Origin: DASUBV01 sp963822485
GTDB taxonomy: Bacteria > Actinomycetota > Actinomycetes > Streptosporangiales > Streptosporangiaceae
Direction: 5' to 3'
DNA length: 64,000 bases
Assembly (NCBI GenBank): GCA_963822485.1
Contig: CAWGHW010000037.1
Coordinates: 62,001-126,000, forward strand
Part shown: one piece after another, positions 47,546 through 55,478 of the stretch
How the letters are laid out: every line of letters begins with the position of its first letter
Position numbering within the stretch: position 1 is the first letter of the stretch
Notes under the pieces: model-generated
The model's database searches: none
Told to the model about the DNA's origin: nothing
What the model saw: only the letters and a program-made list of their open reading frames with translations
Program-made: the position numbers and the translations under genes

Positions 47546-47589
47546 GCGTCCAGGGTAAACGGCTAGACCACGCAGCTATCCTGGGCGGT

Positions 47590-47862
47590 AACGCGCTGAC
47601 GGAGACAAGTAGCACGGGAAGCCCGCGAGCGGCCGGCATCGGACAGGTGACCGGCAGAGAGCCGCCGGCAGCTGAGAAGGCGGCCTCGCGACCCCGGCGT
47701 GAAGACCCTCCCGAGCGCGGGGAGGAACGGCCGCCGCGACCAGCGACGCGCCCGATGCCCCGCCGGCTGGCCCCCGTGACCGGGCCGCAGTGAGGCCGGT
47801 CCGGTTCAGCCGGGCTGGTGAAAGTGCGGTGGCACCGCGAGTTCCCTTCTCGCCCGCACTCC
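47590..47862 (+). ncRNA. Translational T-box leader, Asp specifier (GAC)
   Basis: Several T-box landmarks are present in order. Stem I begins with a kink-turn-like GGAGACAAGTAGC (47601-47613). The AGAGAG motif (47656-47661) leads the GCCGCC...GGCGGC distal hairpin. The specifier region is GTGAAGACC with GAC at 47704-47706. The antisequestrator has helix AGTGCGG/CCGCACT, helix GCGAG/CTCGC and an exact 7-nt bulge TGGCACC (47830-47836). UGGC would pair with GCCA, matching tRNA-Asp (discriminator G). CACTCC (47857-47862) can instead pair with GGAGTG at the ribosome binding site (47886-47891), so uncharged tRNA would free translation. Confidence 0.85.
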
Positions 47863-47893
47863 CAAGGGGTCACGCAATCCCGCAAGGAGTGTG

Positions 47894-49192
47894 ATGATCT
47901 CTCGTGTCCTAGCCGCCGACCTGCCCAGGCACGTTGGCGAGCACGTGATGATCGCCGGCTGGCTGCATCGCCGCCGGGAGCTGAAGTCCGTGACGTTCCT
48001 GATCGTCCGCGACCGCTCGGGCCTGGCCCAGGTGGTCCTCCGCGAGCCCGATGACGAGACACCGGGCCTGACTGAGGAAACCGTCATCCAGGTCCGCGGG
48101 ATGGTGAGCGCCAGCCCGCAGGCCCCCGGCGGGGCCGAGATCACCGATCCGGTGATCACGCCGCTGTCCGGGCCCGCCGAGCCGCCGCCGCTGGAGATCT
48201 ACCGCCCGACCATCACGGCCGGGCTGCCCGCGATCCTGGACGGCGCCCCGACCAGCCTGCGGCACCCGGTGCTGCGGGCCGGGTTCGAGCTGGCCGCGGC
48301 CAGCGTGGCGGGCTACCGCGACGCGCTGGACGCCCTGGGCTTCACCGAGGTGCACACGCCGAAGATCGTCGAGTCGGCGACGGAGTCGGGCGCGAACGTG
48401 TTCGGCATCGACTACTTCGGCCGGCCCGCCTACCTGGCCCAGTCACCGCAGTTCTACAAGCAGGCCCTGGTCGGCGTGTTCGAGCGGGTCTACGAGGTGG
48501 GCCCGGTGTTCCGCGCCGAGCCGCACGACACGGCCCGGCACCTGGCCCAGTACACCAGCCTGGACGCCGAGCTGGGCTTCATCTCCGGCCAGCGCGAGGT
48601 GATGGCCGTGCTGCGTGAGGCGGTCGCGGGCATGGTGGCGGGGGTCAGGCAGCGGGCCAGCGCGGCCGCCGGCCTCCTGGAGGTCAGCTGGCCGGAGGTG
48701 CCGGACCCGATCCCGGACATCCACTTCGCCGGCGCCCAGGAGCTCATTGCCGGGCAGGCCGGCTGGGACCCGCGCGGCGAGCCGGACCTGTCGCCGGCCG
48801 ACGAGCGGTGGCTGGGCGAGTGGGCGCAGCGGGAGTTCGGCAGCGAGTTCCTGTTCGTAACCGGCTACCCCATGGCCAAGCGGCCGTTCTACACCGACCC
48901 CGACCGCGAGCGGCCCGGCTACTCCAACAGCTTTGACCTGCTGTTCCGGGGGCTGGAGCTGGTCACGGGCGGGCAGCGGCTGCACCGGTACGCCGACTAC
49001 CTGGAGGCCCTGGCCCAGCGCGGCGCGGACCCGGCCGCCTACGCCAGCTACCTCCAGGTATTCGCCCACGGGATGCCGCCGCACGGCGGGTTCGCCATCG
49101 GCCTGGAGCGCTGGGTAGCCCGGCTGACCGGCGCCGCCAACCTGCGCCAGGTCACGCTGTTCCCCAGGGACCTGCACCGGCTGTCCCCGTGA
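47894..49192 (+). CDS. aspS: Aspartyl-tRNA synthetase, archaeal/non-discriminating type
   Basis: The 432-aa class II synthetase has an N-terminal OB anticodon domain (IAGWLHRRRELKSVTFLIVRD), motif 2 (FRAEPHDTARHLAQYT) and motif 3 (GFAIGLERW). At this length it lacks the GAD insertion of bacterial AspRS (about 590 aa), so it belongs to the archaeal-type enzymes that often charge both tRNA-Asp and tRNA-Asn. SPQFYKQALVG is characteristic. The ATG at 47894 follows AAGGAG closely; an in-frame GTG at 47891 is also possible. It is controlled by the T-box leader with an Asp codon, which independently supports the specificity. Confidence 0.94.
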   Translation: MISRVLAADLPRHVGEHVMIAGWLHRRRELKSVTFLIVRDRSGLAQVVLREPDDETPGLTEETVIQVRGMVSASPQAPGGAEITDPVITPLSGPAEPPPLEIYRPTITAGLPAILDGAPTSLRHPVLRAGFELAAASVAGYRDALDALGFTEVHTPKIVESATESGANVFGIDYFGRPAYLAQSPQFYKQALVGVFERVYEVGPVFRAEPHDTARHLAQYTSLDAELGFISGQREVMAVLREAVAGMVAGVRQRASAAAGLLEVSWPEVPDPIPDIHFAGAQELIAGQAGWDPRGEPDLSPADERWLGEWAQREFGSEFLFVTGYPMAKRPFYTDPDRERPGYSNSFDLLFRGLELVTGGQRLHRYADYLEALAQRGADPAAYASYLQVFAHGMPPHGGFAIGLERWVARLTGAANLRQVTLFPRDLHRLSP

Positions 49193-49226
49193 CTCCTCGC
49201 GCCCGGACGGCCGGTAGGGTCGGCGC

Positions 49227-49529
49227 ATGACTGATGCGGACAACCTGGACCAGCTGTCCGGGCGCGAGCTCCACGACCTGGCCGTGCACCGCGCCGTGCA
49301 CCACCTGGACGTCAAGTTCCTGTGGGACCTGCTGCGCGAGCTGCCGGCCGGCGAGGTGGGGGCCGGGCGCACGGACCTGGCCGAGGCCGACACGCTGCAC
49401 CTGTCCGAGCTGATCGGCGCGGCCCTGGACTCGGGCGACGCCGACGTGGCCGAGTCACTGCGGCCGTTCTACCTCGACTACCTGCGCAAGCACCACGTGC
49501 ACCAGGACCAGGCCGAGCAGCCCCAGTGA
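49227..49529 (+). CDS. Small acidic protein, hypothetical
   Basis: The 100-aa acidic, helical protein (LSGRELHDLAVHRAVHHLDVK, LWDLLRELPAGEVG, FYLDYLRKHHVHQ) has no signal peptide or membrane segment. It lies 34 bp after aspS and may share its transcript. I believe it is a conserved actinobacterial type but cannot name a family or function. Confidence 0.75.
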   Translation: MTDADNLDQLSGRELHDLAVHRAVHHLDVKFLWDLLRELPAGEVGAGRTDLAEADTLHLSELIGAALDSGDADVAESLRPFYLDYLRKHHVHQDQAEQPQ

Positions 49530-49544
49530 CCTCGGCGGCCAGGG

Positions 49545-50510
49545 TCAGGGCACGACGATGACCTTGCCCACCGCCCCGGACTCGACGGCTTCGTGCGCCT
49601 CGGCGGCCTGGTCCAGCGGAAACCTGGTCACCGGCAGCTCGGTCAGCGCGCCGTCCCTCAGCGCCTGGGTGATGTCGGCCGCCGCCTGGAGCAGGGCCGC
49701 GCGCGGCACGGTGTAGAGCAGGATGAATCGCAGCGTGACGTTCGCGGTCATGCAGGCCCGGACCGGCAGGACCGGATCCTGGGGCTCGGCGGCGTAGGTG
49801 ACGATGTGCGTCTGCGCCCCGGACAGCGCCAGGTCGAGCTGGAGGTTCGCGCCCAGCGCGACCTCCACGATGCGGTCCAGCGGGGCGTAGGGCCGGATCT
49901 GGTCGACCGCGTCCGGTTCGGTGTAGTTCACCACGAGATCGGCGCCCGCCTTGGCCGCCAGCTCGGCCTTGCCCGGCCCGCTGACCGTGCTGATCACCCG
50001 CGCGCCGCCATGCTTGGCCAGCTCGATCGCGAAGTGACCGACCGCCCCCGCTCCCCCGGCCACCAGGACGTTCTTGTCCGCCACCGGCCCGTCGGCGAAC
50101 AGGCACCGGTGCGCGGTCACCGCAGGCACGCCCAGACTCGCGCCCAGCTCGGCAGAAACCCCATCGGGCAGCAACACGGCCTGCTCGGCTGGCACCACGG
50201 ACCACTCGGCCGCCGTGCCCCAGGGCTGGCCAGCGGCGGCCAGCCAGACCCAGACTCGCTCCCCGACCCGGCCCCGGTCCACGCCCTCGCCGACGGCGTC
50301 GATCACGCCGGCCCCATCCTGGTGCGGGATCTGGAAGCCGTTCATCGGCCGGGGCGTGGCCCCGCTGCGGGATTTCCAGTCGGTCGGGTTGACCCCGGAG
50401 GCCTCGATCCGGACCCGGACCTGGCCCGGTCCGGGCTCCGGCCGATCGACTTCGGTGACCCGGAGCACGTCGCGGGCCGATCCGTGGCTTTCGTACAGCG
50501 CAGCTCTCAT
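49545..50510 (-). CDS. NADPH:quinone reductase-like zinc-independent MDR oxidoreductase
   Basis: The 321-aa protein has the medium-chain reductase fold: an N-terminal GroES-like part (MRAALYESHGSARDVLRVTE, ASGVNPTDWKSR) and a Rossmann domain with VAGGAGAVGHFAIELAKHGG. Zinc-ligand cysteines are absent, as in quinone oxidoreductases (QOR/zeta-crystallin). The substrate is unresolved. It is convergent with the small acidic gene (15 bp). Confidence 0.92.
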   Translation of the reverse strand: MRAALYESHGSARDVLRVTEVDRPEPGPGQVRVRIEASGVNPTDWKSRSGATPRPMNGFQIPHQDGAGVIDAVGEGVDRGRVGERVWVWLAAAGQPWGTAAEWSVVPAEQAVLLPDGVSAELGASLGVPAVTAHRCLFADGPVADKNVLVAGGAGAVGHFAIELAKHGGARVISTVSGPGKAELAAKAGADLVVNYTEPDAVDQIRPYAPLDRIVEVALGANLQLDLALSGAQTHIVTYAAEPQDPVLPVRACMTANVTLRFILLYTVPRAALLQAAADITQALRDGALTELPVTRFPLDQAAEAHEAVESGAVGKVIVVP

Positions 50511-50588
50511 CGCGCGCTTGCCTCCGCATCAGGCTGAATCGGGTGTTGGTCTCCAACCCTAGGCCCGGCGAGAGGGGCGGGCCGGAGC

Positions 50589-51896
50589 CTAGTCGGCGAA
50601 CCGGGCCGGCTCGGCCTCCAGGCAGATCTTGTTCCAGCCAGTCGTCCTGGCCACGCCCAGGGCGCCGTCGGCGGCGCCGATCAGCTCGGTCAGGGCCCGG
50701 CGGGACTCGTTCATCACGGCGATCCCGATGGACACGGTCAGCCGGAAGACGAAGCCGGCCTGGGTGCCCGACTCGATGGAGATGGATTCGCCAGCGATGC
50801 GGTCGCGGAGCCGCTCGCTCATCCGCTTGGCGTCGGCCACGCTGGTGCAGGGGAACAGGATGGCGAACTCCCTGGCCCCGAAGATCCCGATGAGGTCCTG
50901 CTCGCGCAGCTGCTCGGACAGCATGGCAGCTACGTCGCGGCGCAGCTGCCGGGCCACGTCGTCGCCCGCGGTCTCCTCTACCGACCGAAAATCGTCGATA
51001 TCGATCATCGCCACCGCGAGCGGTGAGCTGGTCCTGACGGCCCGGAACAGCTCCACCTCGGCCTCGTGCTGCCAGGTCCGCGGGTTGAGCAGCCCGGTGC
51101 CGGCGTCAACGCGCACTCTAGCGACCAACTGCGAGCGCATTAGGTATCGTCGGCACAAGACCACCGACGGCAACGCGAGCGCCATGAGCGTCGGGTTCAC
51201 GGCCACGACCAGCGTCAGCGAGACGGCGAGGCTGACTTCTAGCAGGTCAGCCGTGACGGATTCGCGGGTCCCGATGAGATCCCTGATCCGGGCTCCCCGA
51301 TCTGACAGCCTGATCGCCACCAGCACCAGAGCGTGGTTGAGGAGCTCTCCGATCAGCGCGCATGCGAGCACAAGCGCGGTCCAGACCAGCACATGCACAT
51401 TCGAGCCGGGCCTCGACCCGGCGATGCTAGGCGGAAATATGCGGAAAATTATGGAAACAGCGCCGTAAGCCAGGCTGATCGTCGCGTTACTGAACACTCT
51501 CCGGTACGCCAGGCCGCTGCGGACGCGCCACAGGCGGTATGCGGCCATGGGGATCGGGGCGAGGAACGCGTAGCCGGGCGGCAGCGTGATGGCTATCGCC
51601 AGGTACCAGACTGATTGCAGGTCCCGGCCGACGGTGCCGTGCACCTCCCGGACGTTGCGGGTCGACTCGATAGCCACGATCCCGCAGATCAGGAGACCTA
51701 TGAACACCAGGAACTGACTGGGACGCCACGACATGCGCACAACAGCGATGGTGGCCGCGGCGGCGGCCAGGCCGATCGTGCCGACCAGGTAGCTGCGTAG
51801 CGGCTCGCTCAAAGCCCAGATCGGCCACCTGCCGACTCCGGTCAAAACTGTCCGCAACCGACCCCAGGCACGCTCAGTCGGTCGCAGGACGGCCAT
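50589..51896 (-). CDS. Membrane GGDEF-domain protein with degenerate active site
   Basis: The 435-aa protein starts at the ATG at 51896 behind GCGGAG. Residues 25-260 form about six to eight membrane helices (GTIGLAAAAATIAVVRM, FLVFIGLLICGIVAIE, LVWTALVLACALIG). Residues 270-430 are a GGDEF fold (VDAGTGLLNPRTWQ, AVAMIDIDDFRSVEE). The signature GGDEF is replaced by GAREF (IGIFGAREFAILFP), so diguanylate cyclase activity is doubtful and a c-di-GMP or GTP sensing role is possible. Its 5' side is the mini-ORF array region, about 280 bp away on the other strand. Confidence 0.88.
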   Translation of the reverse strand: MAVLRPTERAWGRLRTVLTGVGRWPIWALSEPLRSYLVGTIGLAAAAATIAVVRMSWRPSQFLVFIGLLICGIVAIESTRNVREVHGTVGRDLQSVWYLAIAITLPPGYAFLAPIPMAAYRLWRVRSGLAYRRVFSNATISLAYGAVSIIFRIFPPSIAGSRPGSNVHVLVWTALVLACALIGELLNHALVLVAIRLSDRGARIRDLIGTRESVTADLLEVSLAVSLTLVVAVNPTLMALALPSVVLCRRYLMRSQLVARVRVDAGTGLLNPRTWQHEAEVELFRAVRTSSPLAVAMIDIDDFRSVEETAGDDVARQLRRDVAAMLSEQLREQDLIGIFGAREFAILFPCTSVADAKRMSERLRDRIAGESISIESGTQAGFVFRLTVSIGIAVMNESRRALTELIGAADGALGVARTTGWNKICLEAEPARFAD

Positions 51897-52066
51897 AAGC
51901 ACTCCGCAGGGACACCTTCGATGCAGCAGCGAGGACGTTCCAGGACACAGACGTAATGCCGAATCGTGACAATAATCTCTCCGGCTTGTCAAGTCCAGTT
52001 CCCCGTTGAGCAGCGCGAACGGGCGATCTCGGGGCAGATTCGTGCTTAACCTGAGAGGCGGCTATG

Positions 52067-52092
52067 GGAGGAGATCATGTCATATCTTCTCC
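52067..52092 (+). promoter_or_regulatory. Hairpin enclosing a start codon, upstream of the mini-ORF array
   Basis: GGAGGAGAT (52067-52075) pairs with ATCTTCTCC (52084-52092) over 9 bp with one G-T pair, loop CATGTCAT. The stem holds the Shine-Dalgarno and the loop holds the ATG at 52077. A second palindrome, ACGACCA-G-TGGTCGT, follows at 52106-52120. This implies a regulated leader on the plus-strand RNA. Confidence 0.55.
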
Positions 52093-52358
52093 TAAAGATT
52101 TTAAAACGACCAGTGGTCGTACATATGACCCACGGTCAGCTGTCGGGGCGTCCACGCGGAAGCCCCTCACGGCACCGCCAGCGACCAGGTAGGAGGCCCG
52201 ATGCGCGTCGAGTGGCAGTAACACCCACCCATCACGCCCCGAACACCACCAGCGACCCGGAAGGAGAACCCGATGCGCGTCGAGTGGCAGTAACACCCAC
52301 CGCCCCGAACGCCAGCCCAGCCCGGAAGGAGAGCCCCATGCGCGTCGAGTGGCAGTAA
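52077..52358 (+). CDS. Possible 93-aa leader ORF running into the array
   Basis: From the ATG in the hairpin loop the frame reads MSYLLLKILKRPVVVHMTHG. It then enters the repeats out of phase with the first two mini-ORFs (reading DARRVAVTP) and ends exactly at the TAA of the third, in phase with it. The start region has much lower GC than its surroundings. Only the first 30 or so codons look like independent coding. This may be a translated leader; it is weakly supported. Confidence 0.3.
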   Translation: MSYLLLKILKRPVVVHMTHGQLSGRPRGSPSRHRQRPGRRPDARRVAVTPTHHAPNTTSDPEGEPDARRVAVTPTAPNASPARKESPMRVEWQ

Positions 52359-52850
52359 CACCACCGCCCAGCCCCCAGCACCAGCAACCCGGAAGGAGAA
52401 CCCCATGCGCGTCGAGTGGCAGTAACACCCCCGCCCACCACGCCCGCAGCAGCAGCAACCGGAAGGAGAACCCGATGCGCGTCGAGTGGCAGTAACACCC
52501 ACCGCCCAGCCCTCAGCACCAGCAACCCGGAAGGAGAGCCCCATGCGCGTCGAGTGGCAGTAACACCCCCGCCCACCACGCCCGCAGCAGCAGCAACCGG
52601 AAGGAGAGCCCCATGCGCGTCGAGTGGCAGTAACACCCACCGCCCCCAGCACCCAGCACCAGCCCGGAAGGAGAGCCCCATGCGCGTCGAGTGGCAGTAA
52701 CACCCACCGCCCAGCCCCCAGCACCAGCCCAGCCCGGAAGGAGAGCCCCATGCGCGTCGAGTGGCAGTAACACCCCCGCCCACCACGCCCGCAGCAGCAG
52801 CAACCGGAAGGAGAGCCCCATGCGCGTCGAGTGGCAGTAACACCCACCGC
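52180..52850 (+). repeat. Array of ten identical SD + MRVEWQ-stop mini-ORFs
   Basis: A 21-nt ORF (ATGCGCGTCGAGTGGCAG then TAA, peptide MRVEWQ) occurs at 52201, 52273, 52338, 52405, 52475, 52543, 52613, 52680, 52750 and 52820, with no base change. Nine copies are preceded by GGAAGGAGA(A/G)CC(C) and the first by GGTAGGAGGCCCG, a good ribosome binding site 5-8 nt from the ATG. CACC follows every stop. Spacing is 65-72 nt and start positions fall in all three frames, so no single long frame explains the conservation. Linkers vary but fall into two recurring types. The plus strand carries the ribosome binding sites. The array ends about 85 bp before the end of the convergent MFS gene. Function unknown. 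Confidence 0.9.
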
Positions 52851-52933
52851 CCCGAACACCAGCGACGCGGGAACGGAGAAGTCGAGTTCGCAGGTCAGTG
52901 AGGTGAGACCCTGAGCGCGCCGGGCGCCTGGGG

Positions 52934-54220
52934 TCAGCCTGCTGGACTGGTATCCGGCTCCGTTTCCCTGCGCCGACTCCATGCCAGAGCGGCGGCTAGG
53001 GCGGCTCCGATGCCGCCGCTGAAGGCGATGACCAGCGCCGGGGAGAGAGGCGGCCGCCCAGCCAGGGCGCCCGCGAGCACGATCCACAGGCCCTGGAAGG
53101 CCTGCATCCCGCCGTTGGCCAGACCGAACGCCTGGCCTCTGCGCTCGGGGGGAACCGCGGCGACGAACGCCGAGTTCGCCGCCAGCTGGTAGGAAGCGCA
53201 CGCGCCCGATACGACCAGGATGGCTAGGCAGCCGGCCAGGCCGGGGCGGAAGACGAACAGCACCAGCACGCCGCAGGCCGCGATCGCCAGCGGGCCCAGC
53301 CAGTTCTGCCGGCGGGCCGGCGGCACGAAGCGGCTGAACGCGATGGCCCCGATCATGGTGCCGAAGGGACCGCCCGCGAAGACCAGTCCGGTGGCCACGG
53401 CAGCGGGCAGGCCGGAGTGCAGGCCGCGGGCCAGCGGAGCGGCCAAGCCCATGGGCACGACGTAGAAGGTGACGAGCCAGCCGAACAGCACTAAGGTGCG
53501 CAGCACCGGCTGCCCGAACACCAGCCGTACCCCGGCCGCGATCTGCCGTAGCCCGGTCGTGGTCTGGTGTACCGCCGCGGAGGGGCGGCCGCGCACGCCG
53601 AACCGGACCAGGACGGCGGACCCGGCGAAGGTGGCGGCGTCGAGGGCCAGGGCACCGCTGGCGTGCAGGACGGCCACGACGATGCCGCCGAGTGCGAACC
53701 CGGCCACCATGCCGACCTGGAGGGCGGTCTGCGAGACCGCGACGCCGAGGACGTACAGGTCGCCGGTGAGGATGTCGGGCAGCATCGCCGAGCGAGCCGC
53801 CTTGAACGGCGAGTCGAACAGCGTGACGCCGAACAGCAGCACGACAAGCAGCACGAGCCCGGTGTCGGTCGCGCCGCCGATGCTCAGCAGCGCCATGACG
53901 CCGACCAGGACGGTCCGGATCAGGTCGCAGGCGACCATGACGGCGCGCCGGGGCAGCCGGTCGGCCAGCCCGGACAGGGCTAGCCCGCCCAGGAGCCAGG
54001 GCACGAGGGTGACGGCGTAGGTCAGCGCGGCCCAGAAGGCCGATCTGGTCTGGTCGTAGACCAGCACGGTCATGGCCACCCGGGCCAGCTGATCGCCGAG
54101 CACCGACAGCACCTGCGCCAGCCACAGGTAGCGGAACTCGCCGACCGCGAACACGCTACGGAAGGTGGCGCGCTCAGGGGCCGCGGGGCTAGCGGCGGTG
54201 TTCACTCCGACGCTATCCAC
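52934..54220 (-). CDS. MFS transporter, DHA3-like
   Basis: The 428-aa protein has twelve predicted membrane helices and the MFS loop motif GLADRLPRRAVM after helix 2. The sequence (FRYLWLAQVLSVLGDQLARVAMTVLVYDQTRS) resembles the MFS_3/enterobactin-exporter-like branch that exports drugs or siderophores. The start is at 54220. Downstream on its strand lie the mini-ORF array and GGDEF gene; upstream is the divergent protease. Export of an array peptide would be speculation. Confidence 0.92.
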   Translation of the reverse strand: MDSVGVNTAASPAAPERATFRSVFAVGEFRYLWLAQVLSVLGDQLARVAMTVLVYDQTRSAFWAALTYAVTLVPWLLGGLALSGLADRLPRRAVMVACDLIRTVLVGVMALLSIGGATDTGLVLLVVLLFGVTLFDSPFKAARSAMLPDILTGDLYVLGVAVSQTALQVGMVAGFALGGIVVAVLHASGALALDAATFAGSAVLVRFGVRGRPSAAVHQTTTGLRQIAAGVRLVFGQPVLRTLVLFGWLVTFYVVPMGLAAPLARGLHSGLPAAVATGLVFAGGPFGTMIGAIAFSRFVPPARRQNWLGPLAIAACGVLVLFVFRPGLAGCLAILVVSGACASYQLAANSAFVAAVPPERRGQAFGLANGGMQAFQGLWIVLAGALAGRPPLSPALVIAFSGGIGAALAAALAWSRRRETEPDTSPAG

Positions 54221-54288
54221 CTGTTTCTCCAGTAATGCCGCATTCCTAACGAGTCCATCATGCCCAACCTACTAGCTGTACGCAACTA

Positions 54289-54470
54289 GGCAACAACAGT
54301 CAGCAACGCTTGGGTTTCAGGTGGGTACCAGGTGGTTGTTGCCCCCCGGTCGTTCACCCGGGTGAATTCTCAGGTTCCTCTGCGGAGTTTCACGCGCCCG
54401 CCCTCTGGTACATGGGCAAAGTGGACGTCAGAATCGGCTGAGCGGGAGGCAAAGCTGAGCGGGAGGCAAA
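54289..54470. promoter_or_regulatory. Divergent control region: palindromes and a 17-bp duplication
   Basis: In the 310-bp gap between the MFS and protease starts there are GGCAACAAC (54289-54297) complementary to GTTGTTGCC (54335-54343), the perfect palindrome TTCACCCGGGTGAA (54353-54366), and an exact tandem duplication of GCTGAGCGGGAGGCAAA (54437-54453, 54454-54470). These are plausible regulator sites; no promoter box is clear. Confidence 0.5.
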
Positions 54471-54530
54471 GTAGTCAGCCGAGACTTCACGCGCGTAACG
54501 CCTAGACCGAAAGGACGGGCCCGGCGGAGC

Positions 54531-55421
54531 ATGAGTCGCAACTCACCAGGGCAGACCCGACAACTCCGGATTCGGCCCGACGGGCGTGGTGAACGTCAAT
54601 CCTCCTGGTCCGCGCACATGTCCCGGCTGGCGCGCCCGGCCCGGGGGGCAGCGACCGGGGTGGCGGTCGCGCTGACCGCCACGCTCAGCCTGTGGACCCC
54701 CGGCGCCGTGACCCAGTCGGCGCTGGCCGCCCAGCTCCGCAATCCCGTCCGGAACCCGGACGCGCGCGCGTTCAACGGCACGAAGGCGGTGGGCGCGCTG
54801 TTCCTGGACCAGAAGGGCAAGCTGACGCACTTCTGCACGGCCAGCGTGGTCCGCAGCAAGGCCGGGGACCTGCTGCTGACCGCCGCCCACTGCATGGAGG
54901 GCCGCAGCCTGACCCCGGCCGGGTCGGTGGTGTTCGCGCCCGAGTACCACAGCGGCAAGTTCCCGCTGGGCACCTTCGAGGTCCGGCAGGCCTTCACCAA
55001 CGGCGCGTGGCAGAAGAACCGCGACCCGGATGACGACTTCGCGTTCCTGATCGCGGGCAAGCCGGGCCAGAACATGCAGAAGAAGACCGGGGCCGAGACC
55101 CTCCGGACCGGCACCAGGCTCCCCCAGCAGGTCCAGGTCATCGGCTACCCCGACGCCACCAGGCGGCCGATCACCTGCACCAACCCGGCGCGCGCCTTCA
55201 CCAGGCACGGCCTGCACCAGCTGGTATTCGACTGCCCCGGCTACACCGACGGGACCAGCGGCGGGCCGTTCCTGATGGACGTGAAGGCCTCGACGGGCGA
55301 CGGCCAGGTAATCGGCGACATCGGCGGCTACCAGCAGGGCGGGGACACGCCGAGCGTCTCCTACTCCTCGCAGTTCCGGGCCAACATCGCGGCGCTGTAC
55401 AAGACGGCGACGTCCTCCTGA
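54531..55421 (+). CDS. Secreted trypsin-like serine protease
   Basis: The 296-aa protein has an N-terminal basic region, a hydrophobic signal segment (GAATGVAVALTATLSLW, about 38-55) and an S1-like domain with the triad His in LLTAAHCMEG, Asp in DDDFAFLIAG and Ser in DGTSGGPFLMD. Cysteines at FCTAS/AHC and at TCTN/FDCPGY can form two disulfides. The true start may be the internal ATG at residue 30 (MSRLARPARG), which would give a more usual signal peptide. It acts outside the cell; the substrate is unknown. Confidence 0.9.
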   Translation: MSRNSPGQTRQLRIRPDGRGERQSSWSAHMSRLARPARGAATGVAVALTATLSLWTPGAVTQSALAAQLRNPVRNPDARAFNGTKAVGALFLDQKGKLTHFCTASVVRSKAGDLLLTAAHCMEGRSLTPAGSVVFAPEYHSGKFPLGTFEVRQAFTNGAWQKNRDPDDDFAFLIAGKPGQNMQKKTGAETLRTGTRLPQQVQVIGYPDATRRPITCTNPARAFTRHGLHQLVFDCPGYTDGTSGGPFLMDVKASTGDGQVIGDIGGYQQGGDTPSVSYSSQFRANIAALYKTATSS

Positions 55422-55478
55422 CCGGTCACCGCCGCCTGCCGCCGGCAGGCGGCGCGGGGGGTGAGGGGGGTCGTCCCC

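Noticed and set aside
52180..52850. CRISPR array
   Set aside because: The linkers resemble each other instead of being unique spacers, the conserved block is a ribosome binding site plus ORF, and no cas genes are nearby.
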